From Jiangella asiatica (GTDB taxonomy: Bacteria > Actinomycetota > Actinomycetes > Jiangellales > Jiangellaceae): DNA of 55,263 nt. The stretch spans positions 1 to 55,263 of the forward strand of contig NZ_SMKZ01000047.1 of assembly GCF_004349065.1 (NCBI RefSeq), given 5' to 3'. This document shows, piece after piece, positions 42,894 through 51,045 of this stretch (the first letter of the stretch is position 1; each line of letters begins with the position of its first letter). The position numbers were made by a program, and so were the translations under genes. The notes under the pieces were generated by a model. It ran no database searches. It was given only the letters and a program-made list of their open reading frames with translations, and was not told the DNA's origin.

Positions 42894-44045
42894 ATGACGC
42901 TTCCCCTCCGGCGGCGACGCCGGCCCAGAGCACGCGTCCTGGCCGGCCTGGTCGCCGCTGCCGCCGTCGTCGGCTCGTGCGGCGACGGGTCGGGCGGCAC
43001 CGGCGGCGACGGTGGGACCAGTGAGGCCCAGGAGCAGGCCGAGGGCGTCTACGAGGAGTTCGCCAGCATGTCCGGCACCGAGCGCGAGCAGGCCCTCTAC
43101 GAGGGTGCGCTCGATGCCGGCGGGCGCATCACGGTCTACACCTCCAACTCCGCCATCGACTCCATCATCGAAGGCTTCGAGGAAACGTACGAGGACCTCG
43201 AGGTCAACACCTACCGGGCCACGCCACAGGCATTCATCCAGCGCTTTTTCCAGGAGCAGGAGGCCGGCTACCACGGCGTCGACGTCGTGGAGGACGCCGA
43301 CGTCACGCTGGTCACCGAGCGCGGCCTGGCCGGCGAGTACGTCCATCCGGACCTCACCGACCAGATCCGTGGCCTGGACGACGTGCAGGGCCAGTTCATC
43401 CCCACCCGGATGGGAGCGTTCGTGGTGTCGTGGAACACCGACGCGGTGGACGAGAGCGAGATCCCGGACACGATCGAGGGCTTCACAGACCCGAAATGGG
43501 AGGGCCGGCTCTCGATCGCCGACGCGGACTGGCCGTGGTACATGGCCCTGCACGAGCAGATGGAGGCGGCGGGCAAGTCGCATGAGCAGATCGTCGAGAT
43601 CTTCCAGACGCTGGCCAGCTACTCGACCATCGTGCCCAGCCACACCCTCCAGGCCGAGCTGCTTGCCGCCGGTGAGTACGACGTCGCACTCACCACCTTC
43701 AACCACGCGGTGAACCTGCTCCAGGCCGACGGGGCCGCAGTGACGTGGAAGCGCGCGGACGGCAGCGCCGTCGAGCCCATCGTGTTCCACCAGGAAGGTG
43801 CCGTGCCGGTAGTCAACGCGCCGAACCCGTGGGGCGCGCTGCTGTTCATCGACTACCTGCTGACCGGCGGGCAGGACATCATGGCCGGCCTCTACCGGCC
43901 GACGTCGATCCCCCAGGGCCAGGACGACCTGTTCGCGGGGCTCGACCAGGTATTCGTCCCGATCGACGAGTACTTCAACAGCCGCGACGAATGGGAGCCG
44001 GAATGGCTCGGCTTCCTCGACGAGGGCACCCAGCACCAGGAGTAG
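42894..44045 (+). CDS. ABC transporter substrate-binding lipoprotein, family 1 (copy 2)
   Basis: A 383-aa receptor, exactly the length of its paralogue at 18034. Signal peptide rich in Arg (PLRRRRRPRARV) with lipobox VVGSCGDG (Cys at about residue 29), then a Gly/Glu linker. Core: GRITVYTSNSAIDSIIEGFEE, YHGVDVVEDADVTLVTERGL, IPDTIEGFTDPKWEGRLSI, YSTIVPSHTLQAELLAAGEYD and NPWGALLFIDYLLTGGQDI. GAAAGGAGA precedes ATG 42894. The ligand is unknown but is likely close to that of copy 1. Confidence 0.9.
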   Translation: MTLPLRRRRRPRARVLAGLVAAAAVVGSCGDGSGGTGGDGGTSEAQEQAEGVYEEFASMSGTEREQALYEGALDAGGRITVYTSNSAIDSIIEGFEETYEDLEVNTYRATPQAFIQRFFQEQEAGYHGVDVVEDADVTLVTERGLAGEYVHPDLTDQIRGLDDVQGQFIPTRMGAFVVSWNTDAVDESEIPDTIEGFTDPKWEGRLSIADADWPWYMALHEQMEAAGKSHEQIVEIFQTLASYSTIVPSHTLQAELLAAGEYDVALTTFNHAVNLLQADGAAVTWKRADGSAVEPIVFHQEGAVPVVNAPNPWGALLFIDYLLTGGQDIMAGLYRPTSIPQGQDDLFAGLDQVFVPIDEYFNSRDEWEPEWLGFLDEGTQHQE

Positions 44046-44064
44046 GCGACGGCTGGAGGCGACC

Positions 44065-45849
44065 GTGAGCGAAGCAGGACCGACGACGGCGACGTTGCCG
44101 CCGGCGCCGAAGCGTGGCGAGCCGGGCTCCGGCGGCGTGTCCGGCAATGGCCGGTGGCTGCGGCTGGCCCGCACGGGCTTCCAGACCCGCAACCTCATCG
44201 TGCTCGCCGTCGTGATCGTCATCGCGTACCTGGCCGCGGTACCGCTGTTCTACCTGATCCACGGCACGTTCGTGGAGAACGGGTCGGTCACCCTCGACGC
44301 CTTCGGCCGAGCCTACTCCGCCGTCGGGCTCGGCGAGATGGTCTGGAACTCGTTCCTGTTCGCCGGCGGCAGTGCCCTGCTGGCGATGGTGATCGGCACC
44401 TTCCTCGCCTACGTGACCATCCGCACCGACGCGCCGTTCCCGACGCTGGTCTTCGCCGCCTCCATGGTGCCCCTGATCATCCCCGGCGTCCTCTACACCA
44501 TCGCCTGGATCCTGCTGTCCAGCGAGAACATCGGCGTGCTGAACCAGGTCTCGTCCGCGATCCTGGGGCGGCCGGTCTTCGACGCGTTCTCGATGCCGGG
44601 CATGATCTGGGTGGAGGGGACGCACAACGCTCCCCTGGTCTACCTGTTCATGGTGGCCGCGTTCCGCTCCATGGACCCGGCGATGGAGGAGTCGGCCCTG
44701 CTGTCCGGGGCGAACCGGCTCACCATGATCCGCCGGATCGCGCTGCCGCTGGTCCGCCCGGCTCTCGCCGCCGCGACGCTGATCATGGTCGTGCGCGGGC
44801 TGGAGGGCTTCGAGGTGCCGGCGCTGCTCGGCGTGCCCGGCGGCATCTTCGTGTTCACCAGCCGGATCTTCTACGAGCTGCAGAACTTCCCGATCGACAC
44901 CGCGGCCGCCGGGTCGCTGTCGCTGAGCCTGCTCGCCTTCGCCGCTGTCGGCGTCTTCCTCACCAACAGGTTCGGCAGCGGGCGGGACGGCCAGTTCAGC
45001 ACGATCACCGGCAAGGGGTTCCGTCCGCACCCGATCGAGCTGCGGCGCGCCAAGCCCGTCGTCGGAACGCTCGTGCTGCTCTACTTCCTGGTCACCGCCG
45101 CACTGCCCGTTGGCGTGCTGCTCTACACCTCGATGCTGCCGTTCGCACAGCAGTTCTCGCTCGACGTCTTCTCGTCCATGACCTTCGACAACTACGCCGA
45201 GCTGTTCGACGACCGCGCGTTCCCGCGCGCCACCATGAACTCGCTGCTGCTCGGCGCCGGCGCGGCAACGGCGGTGGTGGTCCTGGCCGCAATCGCGGCG
45301 TGGCTGATCGCCCGCACCAAGGTTCCCGGCCGGCAGATCGTCGACCAGCTGGCGTTCCTGCCCCTCGTCGTGCCCGGCATCGTGCTCGGCCTGGCCGTCT
45401 CGTTCGTCTACCTGCGCAACCCGCTGCCGTTCCAGGTGTACGGGACGATGCTGATCTTGCTGATCGCCTACGTCACCCGCTTCCTGCCCTACGGGATGCG
45501 GTACGCCGTGTCGGCGATCCAGCAGATCTCCGGTGAGCTCGAGGAGTCGGCCTACGTGTCCGGGGCGAGCTGGTGGAAGACGTTCCGGCGCGTCCTGGTG
45601 CCGCTGATCGTCCCCGGGCTGCTGGCCGGCTGGCTCTACACGTTCATCATCTCCGTCCGCGAGTTGTCCAGCTCGATCGTGCTCTACACGCCGGGCAACG
45701 AGGTGCTGTCGATCCTCACCTGGAACTACTACGAGGACGGCCAGCTCACCACGGTCGCCGCACTCGGCGTGGTGATGATCGGCGGCCTCACCGTGCTCGT
45801 CACCCTCGTCTACGCCATCGGCACCAGATTCGGCCTGCGTGATCGCTGA
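44065..45849 (+). CDS. ABC transporter permease, fused double domain (copy 2)
   Basis: A 594-aa permease with two tandem BPD_transp_1 domains, closely similar to 19205-21010 throughout (GTFLAYVTxRTxxPF, GLLYTISW versus GVLYTIAW, TGKGFRP). EAA loops: MEESALLSGANRLTMIRR and LEESAYVSGASWWKTFRR. The GTG start is 19 bp after the receptor stop. No ATPase gene follows: the next gene is a UbiD. The ATPase encoded at 21050 is the obvious candidate partner, since the coupling loops in both permeases are conserved. Confidence 0.93.
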   Translation: MSEAGPTTATLPPAPKRGEPGSGGVSGNGRWLRLARTGFQTRNLIVLAVVIVIAYLAAVPLFYLIHGTFVENGSVTLDAFGRAYSAVGLGEMVWNSFLFAGGSALLAMVIGTFLAYVTIRTDAPFPTLVFAASMVPLIIPGVLYTIAWILLSSENIGVLNQVSSAILGRPVFDAFSMPGMIWVEGTHNAPLVYLFMVAAFRSMDPAMEESALLSGANRLTMIRRIALPLVRPALAAATLIMVVRGLEGFEVPALLGVPGGIFVFTSRIFYELQNFPIDTAAAGSLSLSLLAFAAVGVFLTNRFGSGRDGQFSTITGKGFRPHPIELRRAKPVVGTLVLLYFLVTAALPVGVLLYTSMLPFAQQFSLDVFSSMTFDNYAELFDDRAFPRATMNSLLLGAGAATAVVVLAAIAAWLIARTKVPGRQIVDQLAFLPLVVPGIVLGLAVSFVYLRNPLPFQVYGTMLILLIAYVTRFLPYGMRYAVSAIQQISGELEESAYVSGASWWKTFRRVLVPLIVPGLLAGWLYTFIISVRELSSSIVLYTPGNEVLSILTWNYYEDGQLTTVAALGVVMIGGLTVLVTLVYAIGTRFGLRDR

Positions 45850-45895
45850 CAACCCGACCGGCGCCAGCCAGACCACCCGAGCGAAGGAGACCCGG

Positions 45896-47329
45896 ATGGA
45901 CAGCCTCACCCTCGACCTGCGCGAGTTCATCAAGGCCGTCGAGGCCGGCCAGCCGGATGCGCTGGTGCACGTCGACAAGCCGGTCGACCCCGCGGCATTC
46001 GAGGTCACTGCCGTCCTCCAGCAGCTGGAGGATGCGGGCCGCTTCCCGATGGCGATCTTCCATCAGCCGCTGAACCTGCGCGGCGAGGTCTCCCGGTTCC
46101 CGCTGATCACCAACGTGTTCGCCGACCGCGCCCGGTGCGCACAGGCCCTCGGGCTGCCGGTCACCGAGGCGAAGTTCCCGCTGAGCATCGAGTACGGCCG
46201 CCGCGAGCAGGACCGCATCGCACCCACCGTCGTCACGCCCGGCGAGAGCCCGGTGAAGGACGTCGTCAAGGTGGGTGACCAGGTGGACCTGCGCGAGTTC
46301 CCCATCGTGCGCCACCACCACATGGACCCGGCGCCCTACATCGACATGACGCCGATCATGCGCGACCCCGACTCCGGCGCGTACAACGCCGCCTACCTGC
46401 GCACCATGTACAAAGGGCCCCGCAAGCTCGGCCTGCACATGTCGCCGCGGCACAGCTGGCAGATCACCCGCAAGCACGAGGACCGTGGGCTGCCAACACC
46501 CGTGGTGATCGTGGTCAGCCACCATCCGGCGTTCTTCCTCGGCACCCTCAACGTCGCACCGTTCGGCGACGACGACTACGAGGTGATCGGCTCGGTCGCC
46601 GGCCGCTCGCTGCGGCTGGTGCCGTCGGAGACCTGGGGCGAGGACTTCATGGTGCCGGCCGACGCCGAGATCGTGATCGAGGGCGTGATCCCGCCGGGCG
46701 TGCGAGAGGTCGAGGGACCGTTCGGGGAGTTCCCTGGCACGTACGGCCCGCAGCGGCTTCGGTGGGTCGTCGACGTCACCGCCGTCACACACCGCCGCGA
46801 CGCCATCTATCAGGACGTGTTCGTTGGGCACCCGGACGACTGGATCCAGGGCGGGCTGCCGAAGGAGGCGCGGATCTACAACCGGATCAAGGGTGTCGTG
46901 CCGTCCGTCCAGGCCGTCCACCTGCCGGTCTCCGGGGTGTGCCGGCTGCACTGCAACATCGCCATCGACAAGAAGGTGGACGGCGAATCCAAGCAGGCGG
47001 CGATGATCGCGCTCGGCGAGGTCGACATGATCAAGCACGTGTTCGTGGTCGACGCCGACGTCGACCCCTTCGACGACCGGCAGGTGCTCTGGGCGATCGC
47101 CACCCGGGTCCAGGCCGACCAGGCGATCGACATGATCAAGAACGCCAAGGGCAACACCCTCGACCCGTCCCAGACGGACCCCATCATGACCACCAAGATG
47201 ATCGTGGACGCGACGAAGCCGGTGCGGCGGCCGTTCTCGGAGCGGATTCTTGTCCCGGACGATGCGAAGGCCAGGGTCCCGATGGCCGACTACGTCCGCG
47301 AGTCCGCCCCCGCGGCGGCGGGCGAGTGA
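45896..47329 (+). CDS. UbiD family decarboxylase (copy 3, divergent subfamily)
   Basis: A 477-aa prenyl-FMN-dependent decarboxylase, less like copies 1 and 2 than they are like each other. Active-site set: Arg in AAYLRTMYKGPRKLG (about residue 170), Glu pair in EGPFGEFPGTYGP (about residue 272). Also the N-terminal DLREFIKAVEA and LHVDKPVDPAAFEVTAVLQ-like region, and C-terminal DADVDPFDDRQVLWAIATR. It resembles the vanillate/hydroxybenzoate-decarboxylase and 3-polyprenyl-4-hydroxybenzoate branch. ATG 45896 has AAGGAGA upstream. It follows an ABC permease by 46 bp and precedes a small zinc-ribbon gene by 12 bp. Confidence 0.92.
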   Translation: MDSLTLDLREFIKAVEAGQPDALVHVDKPVDPAAFEVTAVLQQLEDAGRFPMAIFHQPLNLRGEVSRFPLITNVFADRARCAQALGLPVTEAKFPLSIEYGRREQDRIAPTVVTPGESPVKDVVKVGDQVDLREFPIVRHHHMDPAPYIDMTPIMRDPDSGAYNAAYLRTMYKGPRKLGLHMSPRHSWQITRKHEDRGLPTPVVIVVSHHPAFFLGTLNVAPFGDDDYEVIGSVAGRSLRLVPSETWGEDFMVPADAEIVIEGVIPPGVREVEGPFGEFPGTYGPQRLRWVVDVTAVTHRRDAIYQDVFVGHPDDWIQGGLPKEARIYNRIKGVVPSVQAVHLPVSGVCRLHCNIAIDKKVDGESKQAAMIALGEVDMIKHVFVVDADVDPFDDRQVLWAIATRVQADQAIDMIKNAKGNTLDPSQTDPIMTTKMIVDATKPVRRPFSERILVPDDAKARVPMADYVRESAPAAAGE

Positions 47330-47341
47330 CAGGAGCAGCCC

Positions 47342-47536
47342 ATGGCCTCGATCTTCACCGTGGAATGCCCGTCGTGCGGGCAGAGCTTCCCCTGCCACAC
47401 CGAGCTGTGGCAGGCCGGCTACGACCTGCTGTGCCCGTTCTGCCAGGCCACGTTCCCGCAGGAGCGGAGCCCGCGCATCGTCTCCGCCACCGGCGACGTG
47501 GTGCGCAACGACACCGGCGCCGCCGAGGGGATGTAG
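47342..47536 (+). CDS. Small zinc-ribbon protein next to UbiD
   Basis: A 64-aa protein with two Cys pairs, CPSCGQ (residues 9-14) and CPFCQATF (about 31-38), and an intervening PCHTELW. Two CxxC knuckles predict one bound Zn2+. Small cysteine-rich D subunits (VdcD/BsdD type, about 75 aa) accompany UbiD C subunits in hydroxyarylic acid decarboxylases. This protein has the same position and size class but I cannot show homology. The gene starts 12 bp after ubiD copy 3, with AGGAGC before the ATG, and is the last of unit 6. Confidence 0.72.
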   Translation: MASIFTVECPSCGQSFPCHTELWQAGYDLLCPFCQATFPQERSPRIVSATGDVVRNDTGAAEGM

Positions 47537-47580
47537 CCGCGCGCCCGGCCTGCTGGTGGGGTTCTTCGCCAAGTGAGCGG

Positions 47581-49923
47581 TCACTCGCGGGCCATCATCG
47601 CCATGGCTTCCTTCTCGATGTCGAAGAACGGCTGGCCGGACACGTCGACTATCACGGCCTTGATGGCGCCGCCGGTGAACGCGTAAGGGCTCGTTCCGGG
47701 GTACTCGGACGTCACCGGCGAGGCGGGGTCCTTGCCGACGTTGAGGCCCTCGCCGACGAGGGAGAAGTTGCCCGGCTGGGTGACGATCCGGTCCTCGCCC
47801 ACCTTCTCGTCGTCGACGTAGAGGCTCAGCGTGCCGGTGGTCGGCATGGCGTCGCCGTCGCGGACGAAGACCGCGGAGAGCACGACGTCGCCGGTGGGGA
47901 CCGGTGACGCCCCGACGACGGTCCGCACCGTGGTCCCGACGAAGTTGTAGACGTAGTGCAGCCGGCCGTCCCTGATGTAGAGCGCATGCCCACCGAAGCG
48001 CGCGCCGTGTGAGAACAGCACGCCGGAGGCGTCGGCCGAGTCGACGAGCACGTCCACCGCGACGGTGTAGTCGCGGTTGCGGATGTTTACCGCGGCCGAC
48101 TCCGGCACCTCCGCGGTGCCGGGGTAGTACACGTACCGGTCCCGGGGCGGCGCCACCTGGGGGCGGGACGGGTCGGCAAGCACCTCCCGCGCCGTGCGGT
48201 CGTTCAGCGGCAGGCCTCGATACCGGCCGGCCAGGTGGAACCAGTGGTTGACGAGCTCCTGTACCTTGACCGGCTGCTGCGCGGCGAGGTCGTGGCACTC
48301 GGTGGGATCCTCGTCGGTGTTGTAGAGCTCCCACCGGTCGCGGTCGAAGTGACCCCAGCCGGAGAGGGTGGGGTGGACGCTCACGGCCTTCCACCCCCGG
48401 TGCCAGACCGCCCGTGAGCCCAGCATGGAGAAGAACGCCGACTCCTTCGGCGTCGGCACGTCGTCGCCGTCGAAGGTCGACCGGAAGCTGACGCCCTCGA
48501 GCGGGACCTGTGGATAGCCCTTGACCGTCGCGGGCAGGTCGACGCGGAGCAGGTCGTACATCGTCGGCACCACGTCGGTCGCGTGGAGGAACTGGTGGCG
48601 CAGCTCGCCGCGTGCGGTGATGCCGCGCGGCCAGGAGACCAGCAGTGGATCGGCCACGCCGCCCTCGAAGTTGTAGCGCTTCCACATCTTGAACGGCGTG
48701 TTGAACGCCCAGGCCCACCCCGTCGGGTAGTGGTTGTAGGTGGCCGGCGAACCGAGCTCGTCGAGGTAGCGCAGGTTCTCCTCGATGTCGTCCGGGATGC
48801 CGTTGAAGAACTTGTTCTCGTTCACCGAGCCGTTCGGCCCACCCTCGCCGCTGGCGCCGTTGTCCGAGACCAGCACGACGATCGTGTTCTCCAGCTCGCC
48901 GGTCTCGTCGAGGAAGTCGAGCAGCCGCCCGATCTCGTGGTCGGTGTGCGAGAGGAAGCCCGCGAAGACCTCCGCCATGCGGCAGAACAACCGCTTCTCC
49001 TCCTCCGACAGCGAGTCCCAGGGCCGCACGGTGTCCAGTGGGGGCCACGGCTCGCCGTCGACAGAACTCTCGCCGACGTACGGGTTCAGCGGCGACAGCT
49101 CGGCACTCTCGGGGAAGATCCCGAGCCGTTTCTGCCGATCGAAGACGACGTCCCGGTAGACCTCGTAGCCCATGTCGAACACGCCGCGGTACTTCTCGAT
49201 CCACTCCTTCGCCACGTGGTGCGGCGCGTGCGCCGCGCCGGGGGCGAAGTACATGAAGAAGGGCTTGTCCGGCGTGATCATCTTGGCGTCGCGGATGAAC
49301 TCGATCGCCTTGTCGGTCAGGTCGGTGGTCAGGTGGTACCCGTCCTCCGGCAGGGCCGGCTGGTCGACCGGATGGTTGTCGTACATCAGGTCCGGATACC
49401 ACTGGTTGGTCTCGCCGCCGAGGAACCCGTAGTAGCGCTCGAACCCGCGTCCCAGCGGCCAGTTCCGCTTCGTCGAGGCCAGGTTCATCTCGTCGCTCGG
49501 ACACAGGTGCCACTTGCCGAGCAGGTACGTGTTCCAGCCTCGCTCCCCCAGCACCTCCGCGATCGTGGCGCACTCGAACGGGATGTGCCCGTGCGCGTTG
49601 GGGAACCCGCTGGTCGCCTCCGCGATGCACGCCATGCCGTTGGTCGTGTGGTTGCGCCCGGTCAGCAGCGACGACCGGGTCGGCGAGCACAGCGCAGTGG
49701 TGTGCCAGTTCGTGTAGGTGAGACCGTTGGCCGCCAGGCGGTTGACGTTCGGCGTCTCGATCAGCCCGCCCCACGGCTCCATGGCCGAGAAGCCGACGTC
49801 ATCGAGCACGATGTAAAGCACGTTCGGCGCGCCGTCCGGAGCCACCGGCTGCAGGTACGGAGTCCAGTCCGGCGTCGACTCCCGCTCGTCGATGTCGATG
49901 ACGCCACGGAACGGCTCGGTCAT
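47581..49923 (-). CDS. Arylsulfatase, formylglycine-dependent type I
   Basis: A 780-aa sulfatase. N-terminal APNVLYIVLDDVGFSAMEPWGG carries the metal-binding Asp pair. The CxPxR signature that is converted to formylglycine is LCSPTRSSLLTGRN (Cys at about residue 83). LLGKWHLCPSDE, FFMYFAPGAAHAPHH and VVLVSDNGASGEGG add further active-site residues. The C-terminal 180 residues look like a concanavalin/LamG-like beta domain (YTVAVDVLVDSAD, ALYIRDGRLHYVYNF). No signal peptide is evident, so it is probably cytoplasmic. ATG 49923 has GAGAGGTG upstream. It is convergent with unit 6; whether it releases a sulfated aromatic for this island is speculative. Confidence 0.9.
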   Translation of the reverse strand: MTEPFRGVIDIDERESTPDWTPYLQPVAPDGAPNVLYIVLDDVGFSAMEPWGGLIETPNVNRLAANGLTYTNWHTTALCSPTRSSLLTGRNHTTNGMACIAEATSGFPNAHGHIPFECATIAEVLGERGWNTYLLGKWHLCPSDEMNLASTKRNWPLGRGFERYYGFLGGETNQWYPDLMYDNHPVDQPALPEDGYHLTTDLTDKAIEFIRDAKMITPDKPFFMYFAPGAAHAPHHVAKEWIEKYRGVFDMGYEVYRDVVFDRQKRLGIFPESAELSPLNPYVGESSVDGEPWPPLDTVRPWDSLSEEEKRLFCRMAEVFAGFLSHTDHEIGRLLDFLDETGELENTIVVLVSDNGASGEGGPNGSVNENKFFNGIPDDIEENLRYLDELGSPATYNHYPTGWAWAFNTPFKMWKRYNFEGGVADPLLVSWPRGITARGELRHQFLHATDVVPTMYDLLRVDLPATVKGYPQVPLEGVSFRSTFDGDDVPTPKESAFFSMLGSRAVWHRGWKAVSVHPTLSGWGHFDRDRWELYNTDEDPTECHDLAAQQPVKVQELVNHWFHLAGRYRGLPLNDRTAREVLADPSRPQVAPPRDRYVYYPGTAEVPESAAVNIRNRDYTVAVDVLVDSADASGVLFSHGARFGGHALYIRDGRLHYVYNFVGTTVRTVVGASPVPTGDVVLSAVFVRDGDAMPTTGTLSLYVDDEKVGEDRIVTQPGNFSLVGEGLNVGKDPASPVTSEYPGTSPYAFTGGAIKAVIVDVSGQPFFDIEKEAMAMMARE

Positions 49924-50072
49924 CGCAAACACCTCTCCCGCTCGGTCCGACGGTGGCGTCATCGTCTGATCGATCGGGGCGCACGTCATCACCCGATGCG
50001 GGTGAGCACGACCCGTCCTCGCCACGAGCCGTCCATCCGGCGTGGAGCGGGTTCGGGAACGGGTCTTCGTTC

Positions 50073-50078
50073 TAGGCT
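50073..50078 (+). promoter_or_regulatory. Putative -10 box for leaderless NYN gene mRNA
   Basis: TAGGCT ends 6 nt before ATG 50085 and no ribosome site separates them. It has the same layout as at 1078 and 53471. The 161-bp gap to the divergent sulfatase gene shows no other clear site. Confidence 0.45.
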
Positions 50079-50084
50079 GGCCGC

Positions 50085-50993
50085 ATGAACGCTCCTCGCG
50101 TCGCCGTCTACCTGGACTTCGACAACATCGTGATCTCCCGCTACGAGCAGGTGCATCCGGACATACGCGATGCGTGGCGCGCGGACAGCGCACGGTCCCA
50201 CACGCCGGACCCGGCCGGCTCGAACCCCGTCCAGGTCCGGCTGGCCGAGGCGACCGTCGACATCGGCGCGATCCTCGACTACGCATCCTCCTTCGGAACC
50301 GTCGCCCTGGCCCGCGCCTACGCCGACTGGTCGGTGCCGGCCAACGCCGCCTACCGGCGCCAGCTCGTCGACCGGGCGGTCGACCTCACCCAGCTGTTCC
50401 CGGTCAGCGGCACCAAGAACGGCGCGGACATCCGGCTGGCCGTCGACGCGATCGAACACCTGGTGCAGTACGCGGACATCACCCACGTCGTCATCGTCGG
50501 CGGCGACTCCGACTACATCGCGCTGGCCCAGCGGTGCAAGCAGCTCGGCCGCTTCGTCGTCGGCATCGGCGTCACCGGCTCGACCAGCCGAGCACTGATC
50601 GCCGCGTGCGACGAGTTCAGCCAGTACGACGCCCTGCCCGGCGTCAGCCCGGTCAAGCCCCGGGCCGCGGCCAAGAAGACGGCCGCCAAGACGGCGAAGA
50701 AGGCCGAGCAGAAGGCCACCACCCGCCGCTCGGCCAAGAGCAGCGAGGTCGACCCGTTCCAGGAGGCCACCGACCTGCTGGTGCGCGCCATCCGGATCGC
50801 TCAGGACAAGGCCGACGACGGCGAGTGGCTCAACGGCGGCGGCCTGAAGAGCCAGATGCAGCGCATGGACCCGTCCTTCAAGGAGCAGTCGCTGGGGTTC
50901 AAGACCTTCTCCGACTTCGTCGAGTCACTCGGCGAGCTGGTCGAGACCCGCACCGACGCCCCGGACGGGCACCTGCGGCTACGGCTGCGCTGA
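50085..50993 (+). CDS. NYN domain and OST-HTH/LOTUS domain protein
   Basis: A 302-aa LabA/DUF88-like protein. The NYN (PIN-like nuclease) domain spans residues about 1-175: VAVYLDFDNIVIS, the Asp of NGADIRLAVDAIEHL, and VVIVGGDSDYIALAQRCKQLG give the acidic metal site expected of a ribonuclease. A Lys/Ala-rich linker (about 187-220, KKTAAKTAKKAEQK) probably contacts nucleic acid. The C terminus (about 225-300) is an OST-HTH/LOTUS domain (WLNGGGLKSQMQRMDPSF, YKTFSDFVES-like FKTFSDFVES), which binds RNA. The protein is expected to cleave or bind RNA; the target is unknown. Not linked to the catabolic island. Confidence 0.88.
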   Translation: MNAPRVAVYLDFDNIVISRYEQVHPDIRDAWRADSARSHTPDPAGSNPVQVRLAEATVDIGAILDYASSFGTVALARAYADWSVPANAAYRRQLVDRAVDLTQLFPVSGTKNGADIRLAVDAIEHLVQYADITHVVIVGGDSDYIALAQRCKQLGRFVVGIGVTGSTSRALIAACDEFSQYDALPGVSPVKPRAAAKKTAAKTAKKAEQKATTRRSAKSSEVDPFQEATDLLVRAIRIAQDKADDGEWLNGGGLKSQMQRMDPSFKEQSLGFKTFSDFVESLGELVETRTDAPDGHLRLRLR

Positions 50994-51004
50994 ACGCCCG
51001 CCGC

Positions 51005-51031
51005 GGCCCGGCCGGTCGCGTCGGCCGGGCC
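51005..51031. terminator. Likely bidirectional terminator hairpin
   Basis: GGCCCGGCCG (51005-51014), 7-nt loop, CGGCCGGGCC (51022-51031): a perfect 10-bp GC stem between two convergent genes. It lacks a U-run, as is common for actinobacterial terminators. Confidence 0.6.
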
Positions 51032-51045
51032 CGGGGGGCGCGATC

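Noticed and set aside
45800-49774. Open frame of 1324 codons on the minus strand
   Set aside because: It runs antisense through UbiD copy 3 and then out of frame through the sulfatase gene. Its translation is Arg/Pro/Gly-rich without domains. It is a GC-rich shadow frame.
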